Shown: positions 8,330 through 17,783, counted from the first letter of the stretch. The stretch is 50,718 nt of DNA from an uncultured Eggerthellaceae bacterium (GCA_947565915.1 CANOHY010000011.1:1-50718); one strand, 5' to 3'. The notes: generated by a model from the sequence alone, not told the origin. Numbers and translations: made by a program.

Positions 8330-9481
8330 CTAGCCATGCAAGTTGTAGGAGGCTTCGCTCGCGTTTGCCTTCACTGCATGGGCAACCTGGCGCAAGCTCA
8401 AGCCCACGGAGTCCTGCACCTTTTCCTGAACGCATGAATCCTCTATGAGTCCCTCGATGCGTGCATTGGCGCTCCGGAACAGGGCGAAAAGCAACTCATT
8501 CGCATCATGGGAGTTCACCAGAGCTTTCATCTTCTGCACATCAGCCGCATCCTGGTAATCGCTCTCTTCCATATCCAGCAATCCCAACGCATGCAAAGCC
8601 GCGCAGTCGTCAGCGCGCAAGTAGTCATACAGCTCGCAGAAGGCGTTCCACGAGCGCAGCTGGCAGAAATTGCTGAACACCGCACCGATGGCCCAGTTGC
8701 GAAACGCCTTCGCAACTGGTTCGTATACGCCGCGGCGCACCAGCCAGTCGTGCGTGCGCTCGAATGACTGGTAGAAGTCGAGCGGTGCGCGATCGCATGT
8801 GGCAATGTTGCTGGTGGGGTTATTGGTTCGATAGTAGTAGAGCTGCTCGGGCACGCAACGAATGGCCGATGCAGTCACCAGGGCGCACATAACGAAGTAG
8901 AGGTCGGCGCAGCGCTGCACCTCATCGAAGCGCAGCCCTTCGCGCTCCACGAACTCCGCGCAGAAGAGCTTGTTCCATGTCCAATTCTGAAAGCAGCGGA
9001 AGATGTCGTCGGGGTTATCCAAGCAAGTGAACGTGCCATAGGGAAACGCACGCCAATTGCAGCCCCAATCCATGGGACCGCTCTTGCCCGTCTGCGTGTT
9101 ATAGAAGCTCACGCCGCAGATGACTATATCGCAATCGCCACGCTGAGCTGCATCGCTCATCTTCTTCAACATGGTGCGATCCAAGAAGTCATCGGCATCC
9201 ATGAAATGCAGGTAACGTCCGCGCGCCAGGGCCAGTCCCGCGTTGCGTGCTGCTCCTTCGCCAGCATTTGCCTGATGGATCACGCGTACGCGGCTGTCGT
9301 GCTCAGCGAACACATCCAATATGGCGCCCGTGCAATCGGTTGAGCCGTCGTCTACGCAGATGACTTCGATGTCTTGCAGCGTTTGCTCGATTACGCTGCG
9401 CAGTGCCTGCTCGATGTGCTCCTCGCAGTTGTATGCGGGAATCACCACCGAAACCAAGGGTCTGTTGCTCTCAGCAGGCAT
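8330..9481 (-). CDS. family 2 glycosyltransferase
   Basis: A 383-residue single-domain family 2 glycosyltransferase. It has VVIPAYN at about 12-18, VDDGSTD at about 41-47 and FMDADDF near 93-98, followed by a helical C-terminal half without obvious membrane segments. The start at 9481 is supported by GAAAGGG ten bases upstream. It resembles the first domain of the 21422-24919 protein. It is convergent with the large glycosyltransferase to its left and divergent from hisA to its right. Substrate unknown; probably part of the same surface-glycan pathway. Confidence 0.85.
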   Translation of the reverse strand: MPAESNRPLVSVVIPAYNCEEHIEQALRSVIEQTLQDIEVICVDDGSTDCTGAILDVFAEHDSRVRVIHQANAGEGAARNAGLALARGRYLHFMDADDFLDRTMLKKMSDAAQRGDCDIVICGVSFYNTQTGKSGPMDWGCNWRAFPYGTFTCLDNPDDIFRCFQNWTWNKLFCAEFVEREGLRFDEVQRCADLYFVMCALVTASAIRCVPEQLYYYRTNNPTSNIATCDRAPLDFYQSFERTHDWLVRRGVYEPVAKAFRNWAIGAVFSNFCQLRSWNAFCELYDYLRADDCAALHALGLLDMEESDYQDAADVQKMKALVNSHDANELLFALFRSANARIEGLIEDSCVQEKVQDSVGLSLRQVAHAVKANASEASYNLHG

Positions 9482-9645
9482 TGGGCGCCCTTTCTCGAAT
9501 CAGGATCGAATCAACCGAATTCATTGTAGCAACGCCACGCCATGCCTTGCGCCCACGATGGCAAGCACCAACGAATCAAGATCAGCGAAATTGCGCTGCT
9601 TTCGAAGAATGCATGGCTAGCTCAGCGCGCGCAAGCGCATTCGGT

Positions 9646-9706
9646 TACAATACGGAGTACCGTTCATCATTGGGAATACGGTAATCTACGCGCATCCGCA
9701 AGGAGG
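9646..9706 (+). promoter_or_regulatory. putative hisA promoter -10 and ribosome site
   Basis: A TACAAT hexamer at 9646-9651 lies about 65 bases before hisA, without a convincing -35. The AAGGAGG at 9700-9706 is a strong ribosome binding site and fixes the hisA start at the ATG at 9716 rather than the longer open frame. Confidence 0.4.
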
Positions 9707-9715
9707 GATGAGCAT

Positions 9716-10447
9716 ATGTACATGCTACCGGCCATCGACATCCTCGATGGTAAGGCGGTAAGGTTAGCCGAGGGCGACTACGCCCAGGTCACCATTTACA
9801 ACGACGACCCCGTTGAGCAAGCGAAGATCTTCGAAGCGCAAGGCGCCACATGGTTGCACGTGGTGGATCTCGACGGCGCGAAATCGGGCCATGCCGACAA
9901 CCTACCCATCATCGAGCGCATCTTGGCGCAAACCCACTTGCAGGTAGAGGTAGGGGGTGGCATTCGCAACACCGAAACGCTCGCGCGCGTGATAGCGGCA
10001 GGCGCCAACCGCGTGGTGCTGGGAACTTCCCTGGTTACCGACCCCGATTTCGCCCAGGCAGCGGTTTCCGAATACGGCGACTTGGTGGCCGCAGGCGTGG
10101 ATGCCCGCGAAGGCTTCGTGGCCGTTCAGGGCTGGACGGAAGAATCGGGCCTGGAGGCCGAGGAATTCGCTTCGCAACTGGCCAAGATAGGCTATTGCCA
10201 CATGGTGTATACCGACATCGCACGCGACGGTATGCAGACGGGCGTGAGCGTGGAGACCTACTTGGCCATGGCGCGCACCTTCGGGTATCCGGTGATTGCC
10301 AGCGGTGGCGTGGCCGACATTCAAGACATCGTGAACTTGTCGGAGATTTCCGGCCACATCGAAGGCATCATCGCAGGTCGCGCTATTTACGAGGGCACGC
10401 TCGACTTGGCTGAGGCCATTCACGTGTGCGAGCAAGCATCCGCTTAG
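9716..10447 (+). CDS. hisA: HisA, phosphoribosyl-formimino-AICAR ribotide isomerase
   Basis: A 243-residue TIM-barrel isomerase of histidine biosynthesis. It carries out the Amadori rearrangement of ProFAR to PRFAR in the cytosol. The catalytic aspartates are visible as Asp8 (PAIDILDG) and Asp129 (AGVDARE). The phosphate-binding loops GGGIRN near 80-85 and ASGGVAD are present. Length is normal for the family. It is followed after 14 bases by hisF, which uses its product, so the two form a plus-strand pair. Their operon converges on hisD-hisC-hisB-hisH. Confidence 0.96.
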   Translation: MYMLPAIDILDGKAVRLAEGDYAQVTIYNDDPVEQAKIFEAQGATWLHVVDLDGAKSGHADNLPIIERILAQTHLQVEVGGGIRNTETLARVIAAGANRVVLGTSLVTDPDFAQAAVSEYGDLVAAGVDAREGFVAVQGWTEESGLEAEEFASQLAKIGYCHMVYTDIARDGMQTGVSVETYLAMARTFGYPVIASGGVADIQDIVNLSEISGHIEGIIAGRAIYEGTLDLAEAIHVCEQASA

Positions 10448-10461
10448 GCCCTCAGCACAGC

Positions 10462-11226
<765 letters not shown>

Positions 11227-11230
11227 ACCG

Positions 11231-11245
11231 CTCTAGGCACTAGAG
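11231..11245. terminator. small hairpin between convergent hisF and hisH
   Basis: CTCTAGGCACTAGAG forms a 6-base stem in the 33-base gap between the two convergent stops. There is no T-run on either side, so termination activity is doubtful. Confidence 0.25.
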
Positions 11246-11259
11246 GGAGCTGCGAGATC

Positions 11260-12252
11260 TTAAGCCTGTGCGCAGATGCGAGCGAAGTTGCGCAGCAGCT
11301 GCAAGCCCTCATCCGAGCTCTTCTCGGGATGAAACTGCACGCCAAAGCACACGTCGCCATATTGCACCGCGCTTGGGAACTCGATGCTGTGGCATGTGGT
11401 GGCGATGGTCGCCTCGCTTTCCGGCACGGCATAGCTATGCGTGAAGTAGAAGTACGCCCCTTTGGCAGGTGCCGACACGTCCGACGAAGCCAGCGCCGAT
11501 GCGCACTGCCTTGGCTTCGCACCCAAACGCGACGGCGAAATCTTTAACGAATCTGTAAGCCGTTCAGACCCGCAAGAGATTTCACCTGCGTTTGCGGGCT
11601 GCAGAATCGGCAGTGTCACATCAGCGCTGGCTTCATTGAAGCATTCGCAAACTGAAAGAGACGTCGGCGAGGTATCCACAAAGCGAGTTCGCGAGCGAAG
11701 CGAGTGTGTTTGAGCGACTGGGTGCCTCGCCGACGGCTCTTCGCAAGGTTCGACCGGCGCATCGCCGCAGGCCTCGGCCGACGGCTCTTCGCAAGCCGAT
11801 GCCTCTTCAGCATAAAGACCGTCGAACAAGGGATGGCCCGGCCGTGTGGGATGTACGATATTCCAGCCCACATGAGGAATCTTATAGGACATCCCCTGCG
11901 CGTCTTTACGTGGAAGCGGGCCCACAATACCAGGCAAAATGCCCAACCCTGGCGTAGGCTCATCAGGTGAAGCCGCGTGCTCCACCCCGCCTTCGAACAG
12001 CAAGTGCTCGCCCAAGCATATGCCCAAGAAGGGCACACCGGCCAGAATGCGCTCGCGCACGAGCTCCATTTGCCCAAGCTCGCTCATGGATGTTGCTGCG
12101 TCGGTGAACGATCCCACACCCGGCAACACGATGCCATCAGCTTCGCGAATGCGCGCCAAGTCGTCGGTTATCCTGGCATCAAGTCCCACCGATGCAAGGC
12201 CTCGCTCAACGCTCTTCAGGTTTCCCTTGTGGTAGTCGACAACCGCTATCAT
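11260..12252 (-). CDS. hisH: HisH, glutamine amidotransferase subunit, with a large in-frame insertion
   Basis: Class I glutaminase that feeds ammonia to HisF. The nucleophile is Cys79 in GICLGEH and the His-Glu pair is in QFHPEKSS near the C terminus. At 330 residues it is far longer than the usual roughly 200. The excess is residues about 149-265, between HPLFDGLY and YFYFTHSY, which are adjacent in ordinary HisH. The DNA there is a family-1 palindromic repeat, a second palindrome and a short direct repeat coding CEEPSA twice. The frame stays open, so a functional enzyme with a surface loop is plausible, but a damaged gene cannot be excluded. The start is the ATG at 12252, overlapping the hisB stop. 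Confidence 0.9.
   Translation of the reverse strand: MIAVVDYHKGNLKSVERGLASVGLDARITDDLARIREADGIVLPGVGSFTDAATSMSELGQMELVRERILAGVPFLGICLGEHLLFEGGVEHAASPDEPTPGLGILPGIVGPLPRKDAQGMSYKIPHVGWNIVHPTRPGHPLFDGLYAEEASACEEPSAEACGDAPVEPCEEPSARHPVAQTHSLRSRTRFVDTSPTSLSVCECFNEASADVTLPILQPANAGEISCGSERLTDSLKISPSRLGAKPRQCASALASSDVSAPAKGAYFYFTHSYAVPESEATIATTCHSIEFPSAVQYGDVCFGVQFHPEKSSDEGLQLLRNFARICAQA
11486..11634 (-). repeat. family-1 palindromic repeat, copy 1c, inside hisH
   Basis: Outer arms GAAGCCAGCGC and GCGCTGGCTTC, continuing imperfectly inward to GCACTGCC/GGCAGTG, surround the conserved half-sites. On the hisH coding strand it is translated as PILQPANAGEIS ... ISPSRLGAKPR. This is the same frame and nearly the same peptide as copy 1b in the glycosyltransferase. 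Confidence 0.85.
11655..11742 (-). repeat. second palindromic element inside hisH
   Basis: Arms CGTCGGCGAGG (11662-11672) and CCTCGCCGACG (11725-11735) are perfect complements, with weaker pairing outward (GAAAGAG/CTCTTCGC). The core around GCGAGTTCGCGAGCGAAGCG is not seen elsewhere in the window. Next to it GCCGACGGCTCTTCGCAAG occurs twice as a direct repeat about 40 bases apart. Confidence 0.65.
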
Positions 12253-12842
12253 CAAAGCGCACCTTTGGTGGAGGGCACGATGCCCGCTGTGCGCGAGTCA
12301 ACCTCCACAGCTTCGCGCAGCGCACGCGCTACCGACTTGAACAGCGCCTCCAAGATATGATGCGCGTTTTCGCCTGCCATCTGCACTGCATGCAGGGTAA
12401 TGCCCGCATTCGTCGCGAAGGCGATGAAGAACTCCTTGGCCAGGGCCGAATCGAACTGCCCCACCATCTGCAGCGGAACCTGCATCTGCCAATACAGGGC
12501 ACCGCGTCCGCTGATGTCGATCGCCGCCAGCACCAGTGCCTCATCCATGGGCATGAAGCAATCCCCGAAACGTCTGATGCCGCGCTTATCGCCTATGGCC
12601 TGGGCAAATGCCTGACCCAGCACGATACCTGCATCTTCCACGGAATGATGCCCGTCAACGTAGAGGTCGCCTTTCACCGTGAGGTCCAAATCGAACATGC
12701 CATGGCGCGCGAACGCTGTGAGCATGTGGTCGAAAAACCCGATGCCGCTATCTACGCGCACCTGCCCCGTCCCATCGAGGTTCAGCGTGCAAGCTATGTC
12801 GGTCTCGAGCGTTTTGCGCTCGATGCGTGCCATTCGTTCCAT
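12252..12842 (-). CDS. hisB: HisB, imidazoleglycerol-phosphate dehydratase
   Basis: A 196-residue manganese-dependent dehydratase that makes imidazole acetol phosphate. The metal-binding His/Glu clusters are visible as FFDHML, DGHHSVEDAG and GENAHHILEA. It is monofunctional, without the phosphatase domain seen in enterobacteria. The ATG at 12842 has GAAGGGCGCGGA before it. It sits between hisC and hisH on the minus strand, with its stop overlapping the hisH start. A roughly 100-base gap to hisC holds an imperfect tandem of GCGAAGGGC units. Confidence 0.95.
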   Translation of the reverse strand: MERMARIERKTLETDIACTLNLDGTGQVRVDSGIGFFDHMLTAFARHGMFDLDLTVKGDLYVDGHHSVEDAGIVLGQAFAQAIGDKRGIRRFGDCFMPMDEALVLAAIDISGRGALYWQMQVPLQMVGQFDSALAKEFFIAFATNAGITLHAVQMAGENAHHILEALFKSVARALREAVEVDSRTAGIVPSTKGAL

Positions 12843-12947
12843 TCCGCGCCCTTCGCCTCCGCGCCCTTCGTCTTCTTGCCCTTCGCTTTCAAAGCCAACC
12901 TGCGGTCTTGCACGGACGTTGCCACAAGGTCTTTCGACATGCGCGAC

Positions 12948-14024
12948 TCATGCCATGGCTAGCGCTCTTTTCAGCGCAGCCAGAAACGCATCGTTCTCGT
13001 CGCTGTTCCCAATCGATACGCGCAAGCAGTTCCGCAGCATCGGCGCATTGGAGAAGTCGCGCACCAGCACGCCCACATCCAACATATGCTGCCACGCCCT
13101 GCCAGCATCGATCTCGTCATCGAGCTTGAAAAGTATGTAGTTCGAGCTCGACGGATACGCCACTACTCCCCCAAGGCTGTTGAGCTCGTCGAAGAGCCGG
13201 TCACGCTCGCCCATGATGGCATCGATGCCTCGCTCGAACGCGGCACGATTCTGGTACACTACGCGTGCTACCGCTTGCGAGACGGCATCCACCGAATAGG
13301 GCTGACGCACCTTCTTGAACTGGTCGATCACCTCTGCATGCCCCAGCAGATACCCCAAGCGCACGCCAGCAAGCGAGAACGCCTTCGAGAAAGTGCGCAA
13401 GATCAGCAGGTTGGGAAACTGCTCGAGCAAGGGGCGCACGGTGTCGCGGCTGAACTCGAAGTATGCCTCATCTACCATCACCAGCGTGTCGGTGGCTTCC
13501 AATATGTAGCGGATGACCTCGCTGTCGGTCAGGTTTCCCGTAGGGTTGTTGGGGTTCGTGATGATGGTGTAGGCGATGTCGCCCTTGAGAAGGCGCGCGA
13601 CCACAGCCACTTCGTCCACCGAGAAATCAGCCAAGCGCGGCACGTCCACCACCTCGGTGCTGGTAAGAAGCGCGTTGTTAGCATATACGCTGAAGGTAGG
13701 CGGCATGTTCAAGAACTTGCGCCCGGAGCCACCCCAGGCTAGTGCCAGGTTGAACAGCAGCTCGTCTCCGCCATTTCCCACGATCACCTGGTCGCGATCG
13801 AGCCCGTTGGCCTCTGCGATCATGTCGCGCAGGTCGTTGGCAAGCGGATCGGGGTAGCGGTTCAGACGCACCGCGCGAATGGCCGACTCAACCTGACGGC
13901 GAATCTCAGAGGGCACATCGGCCGTGTTCTCGTTAGCCGACAGCATCACTTTGGCCGGAATGTACTTAGGGTCGTAGGGTTCGAGCCTCTCCAATTGAGG
14001 CGCTGGTGCGCATATCCTGCTCAT
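12948..14024 (-). CDS. hisC: HisC, histidinol-phosphate aminotransferase
   Basis: A 358-residue fold-type I PLP enzyme that transaminates imidazole acetol phosphate to histidinol phosphate. It shows ITNPNNPTGN, MVDEAYFEF with the PLP-ring aspartate, and TFSKAFSLAGVRLGY with the Schiff-base lysine. The C-terminal LRVSIGN carries the substrate-carboxylate arginine. Start at 14024, nine bases after the hisD stop, with AAGG upstream. Part of the minus-strand hisD-hisC-hisB-hisH run. Confidence 0.95.
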   Translation of the reverse strand: MSRICAPAPQLERLEPYDPKYIPAKVMLSANENTADVPSEIRRQVESAIRAVRLNRYPDPLANDLRDMIAEANGLDRDQVIVGNGGDELLFNLALAWGGSGRKFLNMPPTFSVYANNALLTSTEVVDVPRLADFSVDEVAVVARLLKGDIAYTIITNPNNPTGNLTDSEVIRYILEATDTLVMVDEAYFEFSRDTVRPLLEQFPNLLILRTFSKAFSLAGVRLGYLLGHAEVIDQFKKVRQPYSVDAVSQAVARVVYQNRAAFERGIDAIMGERDRLFDELNSLGGVVAYPSSSNYILFKLDDEIDAGRAWQHMLDVGVLVRDFSNAPMLRNCLRVSIGNSDENDAFLAALKRALAMA

Positions 14025-14033
14025 AGTCGAACC

Positions 14034-15446
14034 TTAAGCCTCTTTGCCCGTGATGGTCTCTGCCACCTCTGCCGCTTCGGAAGCTTCTGCGGCCTCGGCA
14101 GCTGCGGCCTGCACGCCACCCGCGCTTTCGAAGGCGTCGCCTTCCACGGCGCCGTTATGCGACTCCAACCGCTTTTGGCGCAGCTCCACCGACATCGCAT
14201 GAGCCCAAAGCCCTTCGTGGCGAGCTATCCCCATGATAATGTTCGCATCGCGCTTCAGAGCAGCTTCGGAATACTGGATTATCGACGACTTCTTCACGAA
14301 GTGGTCCACTGAAAGCGGGCTGCTGAAACGAGCCGTTCCACCCGTGGGCAGTGTATGGTTAGGGCCAGCGACGTAATCGCCCACAGCCTCGGGAGTCCAT
14401 TCGCCCAAGAAGATAGCGCCTGCATGGCGGATGGAGCCCACTGCGCTCATAGGGTCGACGATATGCAGCTCCAAGTGCTCGGGCGCGATAACGTTCACCA
14501 CATCGAGTGCTTGGGCCAGGTTGTCAGCCACCACGCACAAGCCGCGATTATCCAGCGAGGCCGAGGTAATCTCGGCACGAGTGGACTGCACCAACGTGTG
14601 GGCGATCGCGGCTTCGACCTGATCTGCATATTCTTCGCTGAATACCACCAAGTAGCATGTCGCCAGCGGATCGTGCTCAGCTTGGGCCATGAGGTCGATT
14701 GCCACGAGCGAGGGATCTGCGGTTTCGTCGGCCACCACGCACACCTCGCTGGGGCCAGCTATCATATCCACGCCAACATCCCCACTCACCAGCTTCTTCG
14801 CAGCAGCAACGTAAGCATTGCCTGGGCCAGTGATCATGTCAACGGCAGGAATCTGTGGGGTGCCATAGGCCAAAGCGGCAATGGCTTGCGCGCCGCCCAC
14901 GCGATAGATCTCCGTCACGCCAGAGAGCTCGGCCGCCTTGCAAATGGCGGTATCGAGCGAGCCGTCCTTCGTGGGAGGCGTGGTGATGGCGATCCGCTTA
15001 ACCCCCGCCACGCTTGCCGGGATGGCATTCATCAGCAAGGTGGAAGGATACAGCGCGCGACCGCCTGGCACGTAGATGCCCACCGAATCCAGAGGCGTCA
15101 CTTTCGCACCCACCAGCGCCCCGTCCTCGCGGATAGTGAACCAGCTTTGCTGCTTCTGGCGCTCGTGGAAATCGCGAATCTGCTCGGCAGCCTGAGCCAA
15201 GGCGTCGGCGAGCGCCGGATCGCATGCAGCGGCGGTTTCGCTCACCACTTCGGGCGGCACCTTGAAATCGCTCACTGATACGCCGTCAAATTGCTCCGTA
15301 TAGCTGCGCAGAGCCTCATCGCCCTTGGTCATCACGTTCTCGATGATGGCCGTTGCGGCTTCCAGGGCCTGCGGGTTGAAAGCGCCCATGCGCTGCAGGT
15401 TGTCGTTCGAGAACACATCTTCTGGCTGCAAGATCACTCGCCGCAT
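14034..15446 (-). CDS. hisD: HisD, histidinol dehydrogenase
   Basis: A 470-residue zinc- and NAD-dependent enzyme for the last two oxidations to histidine. Family signatures present include GIYVPGGRALYPST, ITGPGNAYVAAAKK, AGPSEV, AQAEHDPLA, APEHLEL and GPNHTLPTGG. The C terminus extends about 35 residues past the usual end as an Ala/Glu-rich tail (EAAEASEAAEVAET), probably unstructured. Start at 15446 has AAAGGAACG upstream. The 105-base gap to the hisZ-hisG gene upstream holds no gene. Confidence 0.95.
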   Translation of the reverse strand: MRRVILQPEDVFSNDNLQRMGAFNPQALEAATAIIENVMTKGDEALRSYTEQFDGVSVSDFKVPPEVVSETAAACDPALADALAQAAEQIRDFHERQKQQSWFTIREDGALVGAKVTPLDSVGIYVPGGRALYPSTLLMNAIPASVAGVKRIAITTPPTKDGSLDTAICKAAELSGVTEIYRVGGAQAIAALAYGTPQIPAVDMITGPGNAYVAAAKKLVSGDVGVDMIAGPSEVCVVADETADPSLVAIDLMAQAEHDPLATCYLVVFSEEYADQVEAAIAHTLVQSTRAEITSASLDNRGLCVVADNLAQALDVVNVIAPEHLELHIVDPMSAVGSIRHAGAIFLGEWTPEAVGDYVAGPNHTLPTGGTARFSSPLSVDHFVKKSSIIQYSEAALKRDANIIMGIARHEGLWAHAMSVELRQKRLESHNGAVEGDAFESAGGVQAAAAEAAEASEAAEVAETITGKEA

Positions 15447-15551
15447 AACTTCGTTCCTTTCGCTATGGACATGTCGTCCTATTGTAGTGCAAAGCGCCTC
15501 GCGCCCTTCGCGTAGCGCATCGTTGACACAGACTAGACACCCACAAGAAAC

Positions 15552-17246
15552 CTAGGCCGTTCCCCCGGGGGTGACCTTCAGTTCTCGCTGCGCCGCATGA
15601 GCTGTCATGGTGCGAGCTAGCGTGCGAATGCGCGGATCCGTGCGAAAAGCCGACTTGTTCGCGAAGAAGCGAGCCGTTGACGCCAGCACCTCATCGGTCA
15701 CCACCAAGTTGTTTTCGCGCAGCGTGGTGCCCGTAGCCGTAATGTCCACGATGCACTCGCTCATGCCTGTGAGCGGCCCGAGCTCGATGTTGCCGCGCAG
15801 CTCCACTATCTCGACTTGCTGGCCGCGTTCCGCGAAATGAGCGCGCGCGATGCGCGGGTATTTCGTGGCCACCCGGATGGATCCCAAGCGCAGGTAATGC
15901 TCGCGCACGCGCTCTTCGGAACCAGCGAGTTGCGCCACGATGAAGCGGCACGCCCCAAAGCGCAGATCCGAGAGCTCCACCACATCGGCCTGAGCCTCGA
16001 GCAGGGAATCCTCGCCGCATATGCCACAATCGGCCGCACCGAGCTCTACGAACACGGGCGCATCGGTGGGTCGCACGATGATGTACTCCACGCCAGGATT
16101 GCGAATGATAAGCTGGCGACCCGGGTTCTTCAGACCAGTCACGTCCAACCCTGCTGCTGCCAAAGCCTCGATAGCATCTGCATTGAGCGAGCCTTTGGGC
16201 ACGGCTACGCGAAGGGGCTTATCGCTCTTTTCAGATGCACGCGCATCGCTTGCCGCCATCGGGCCCGCCTCTCGCGCAGCCATGGCGTCTTCCAAGAAGA
16301 AAGCGAAGCCAGCAGCCGGACGGGGGTTTCCGTAAGCACCCAGAAGCTGATCGTAACGGCCCCCAGCACCCAGAGCACCGCCCATGCCCTGCGCATAGGC
16401 CTCGAAGACGATGCCCGTGTAGTAATCAAAGGAGCTCATCACCGAGAAATCGATGGTGATGTTCTCGCTCAAGCCCTCTTTTTCCAGAATGTCGAACACT
16501 GCTTCGAAGCCATCGAGCGCGTCTGCGCAACCAAGCGGGCCAACGAGCTCGCGCACCTCATCGATTGCTTCCCGGCCACCAGCGATGCGAGCCAAGCGCG
16601 CAACTGCCGCGGCATAGATGTCCCACGGTTCGCCTTGCGCTTGCTCGCAAAGCGCGTCGAGAGCCACGTAGCTGGAGGAATGGAAGGCATTCAGTATGCC
16701 TTCCACCCATGAATCCGGTGCCTGCGAGGCAGCCAACAAGCTGCGTAGCACCGCCACGTTGGCAAGCGCTATCTGGAAGCGCTGCACGCCGGCAGCTTGC
16801 AGCGAACGCGCGAACAGGCTGATCACCTCGGCATCGGCCTCGGGGCCACCCGCACCGATGCATTCGATGCCAATCTGCTTTCGCTCGCGCGCAACGGCCC
16901 GTTGCTGGCCGCTGCCCGAACTTGCCTCGCGAAACACCCGCTGCATGTAGCGAAAGCGCAGTGGCTCATCGCCACACGCTAGCCGCGTAGCGCCCATGCG
17001 TGCCACTTGTAAGGTAACATCGGGGCGCAGCGTGACGAGCTGTCCGGCGGCATCGAGGAATTTGAATGGCGTGGCAGGCACACGACCGCCCTGCTCCATC
17101 ACGTCGAGCAACTCCAGTGTGGGCGTCTCTATGGGCGCATAGCCTGCAGCATCAAGCAAGTCCAGAACGCGACGAGCCAATGCCTCGCGCTCGCGCGCCT
17201 CGTCTGCCAGGACATCCCGAAACCCCGAAGGGGTCGTGCATTGCAT
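15552..17246 (-). CDS. hisG: HisZ-HisG fusion, ATP phosphoribosyltransferase
   Basis: A 564-residue protein joining both parts of the short-form ATP phosphoribosyltransferase, the first enzyme of the pathway. Residues 1 to about 340 are HisZ, a histidyl-tRNA synthetase paralogue: SGFRDVLADEA, RFRYMQRVFRE (class II motif 2) and SFDYYTGIVFEAY. After a short linker (ASDARASEKSDKP), residues about 355-564 are the catalytic HisG: RVAVPKGSLN, DCGICGEDSLLE and the PRPP-binding VDITATGTTLREN. In most bacteria these are separate genes. Start at 17246 with TAGGAGGAAACG. A long palindrome fills the leader upstream. Confidence 0.93.
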   Translation of the reverse strand: MQCTTPSGFRDVLADEAREREALARRVLDLLDAAGYAPIETPTLELLDVMEQGGRVPATPFKFLDAAGQLVTLRPDVTLQVARMGATRLACGDEPLRFRYMQRVFREASSGSGQQRAVARERKQIGIECIGAGGPEADAEVISLFARSLQAAGVQRFQIALANVAVLRSLLAASQAPDSWVEGILNAFHSSSYVALDALCEQAQGEPWDIYAAAVARLARIAGGREAIDEVRELVGPLGCADALDGFEAVFDILEKEGLSENITIDFSVMSSFDYYTGIVFEAYAQGMGGALGAGGRYDQLLGAYGNPRPAAGFAFFLEDAMAAREAGPMAASDARASEKSDKPLRVAVPKGSLNADAIEALAAAGLDVTGLKNPGRQLIIRNPGVEYIIVRPTDAPVFVELGAADCGICGEDSLLEAQADVVELSDLRFGACRFIVAQLAGSEERVREHYLRLGSIRVATKYPRIARAHFAERGQQVEIVELRGNIELGPLTGMSECIVDITATGTTLRENNLVVTDEVLASTARFFANKSAFRTDPRIRTLARTMTAHAAQRELKVTPGGTA

Positions 17247-17272
17247 CGTTTCCTCCTAAAAGCGCTCGGTCT

Positions 17273-17435
17273 TGGTCACAAAATCGAGTTTTTCGCTCTC
17301 CATCCATGCAATTCGCCTCAATTGTACGAATGTAAATTCTTCCGACCTGAGCTTTTGCCTTCCACCCGCCTCGCGCAACTCAATCCTGTACGGGAGAATC
17401 GATGGCTAACAGCGAAAAACTCGATTTTGTGACCA
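17273..17435 (-). repeat. palindromic element in the hisZ-hisG leader
   Basis: GGTCACAAAATCGAGTTTTT-CGCT (17274-17297) and its exact complement (17411-17434) form 24-base perfect arms around an imperfectly paired core of about 110 bases. It has the same design as the other repeats but a core not seen elsewhere here. It lies between a candidate promoter and the start codon, so the leader RNA would fold into a long hairpin ending about 20 bases before the ribosome site. Confidence 0.75.
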
Positions 17436-17482
17436 TGCCTCTTATCAAAACCATCTCATGCCGCACGATACTTTAGCACAGT

Positions 17483-17511
17483 ATAGTAATAAAGTCTCCC
17501 CAATTTGGCAA
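17483..17511 (-). promoter_or_regulatory. candidate hisZ-hisG promoter
   Basis: On the minus strand TTGCCA (17506-17511), a 17-base spacer and TACTAT (17483-17488). The -35 is a good match and the -10 is moderate. This would give a leader of about 230 bases containing the palindrome at 17273-17435. I saw no T-box sequence or His-codon leader peptide. Confidence 0.35.
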
Positions 17512-17687
17512 TTCGACGCTCATCAACTAGCAAATCATCTTATCAGCGTCTGACGGAAAACAGAAAAACGGCAAGTCGTATGTCATTTCAAAGCTTTCAA
17601 CTACAACCTGCAACCCACATGCGTAGAGCATTACACCGAGAGACTGAGCGTACTACCGAAATCGATACACGCAGAAACGAGAAGCTT
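17512..17687. other. gene-free, lower-GC stretch
   Basis: No supported gene, RNA or repeat. The stretch is visibly richer in A and T than the neighbouring genes. A weak hairpin GACGCT...AGCGTC lies at 17513-17549. The open frame across 17505-17705 has no ribosome site or recognisable product. Confidence 0.4.
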
Positions 17688-17765
17688 CTTAGAGAGAAGC
17701 CATAGTTTTCAACCCCCACAGGAAGCGTAGCGACCGAGGAGTGAAAACGAAGGCTTCTCTCTAAG
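17688..17765 (+). repeat. family-2 palindromic repeat, copy 2b
   Basis: Arms CTTAGAGAGAAGCC and GGCTTCTCTCTAAG are perfect complements and unique to this copy. The core reads TTTTCAACCCCCACAGGAAG then CGTAGCGACCGAGGAGTGAAAA. It lies 18 bases beyond the gatB stop, where it could also act as a transcript-end hairpin. Confidence 0.85.
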
Positions 17766-17783
17766 ATGAATGCCGCAAGAACG

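Noticed and set aside
17247..17500. T-box or histidine attenuator upstream of hisZ-hisG
   Set aside because: No T-box conserved sequence and no short peptide rich in His codons was found; only the palindrome is evident.
17688..17765. The palindromes as ordinary rho-independent terminators
   Set aside because: No T-run follows the stems, copies occur within coding sequences, and the conserved part is the centre rather than a simple GC stem. Some may still end transcripts by chance.
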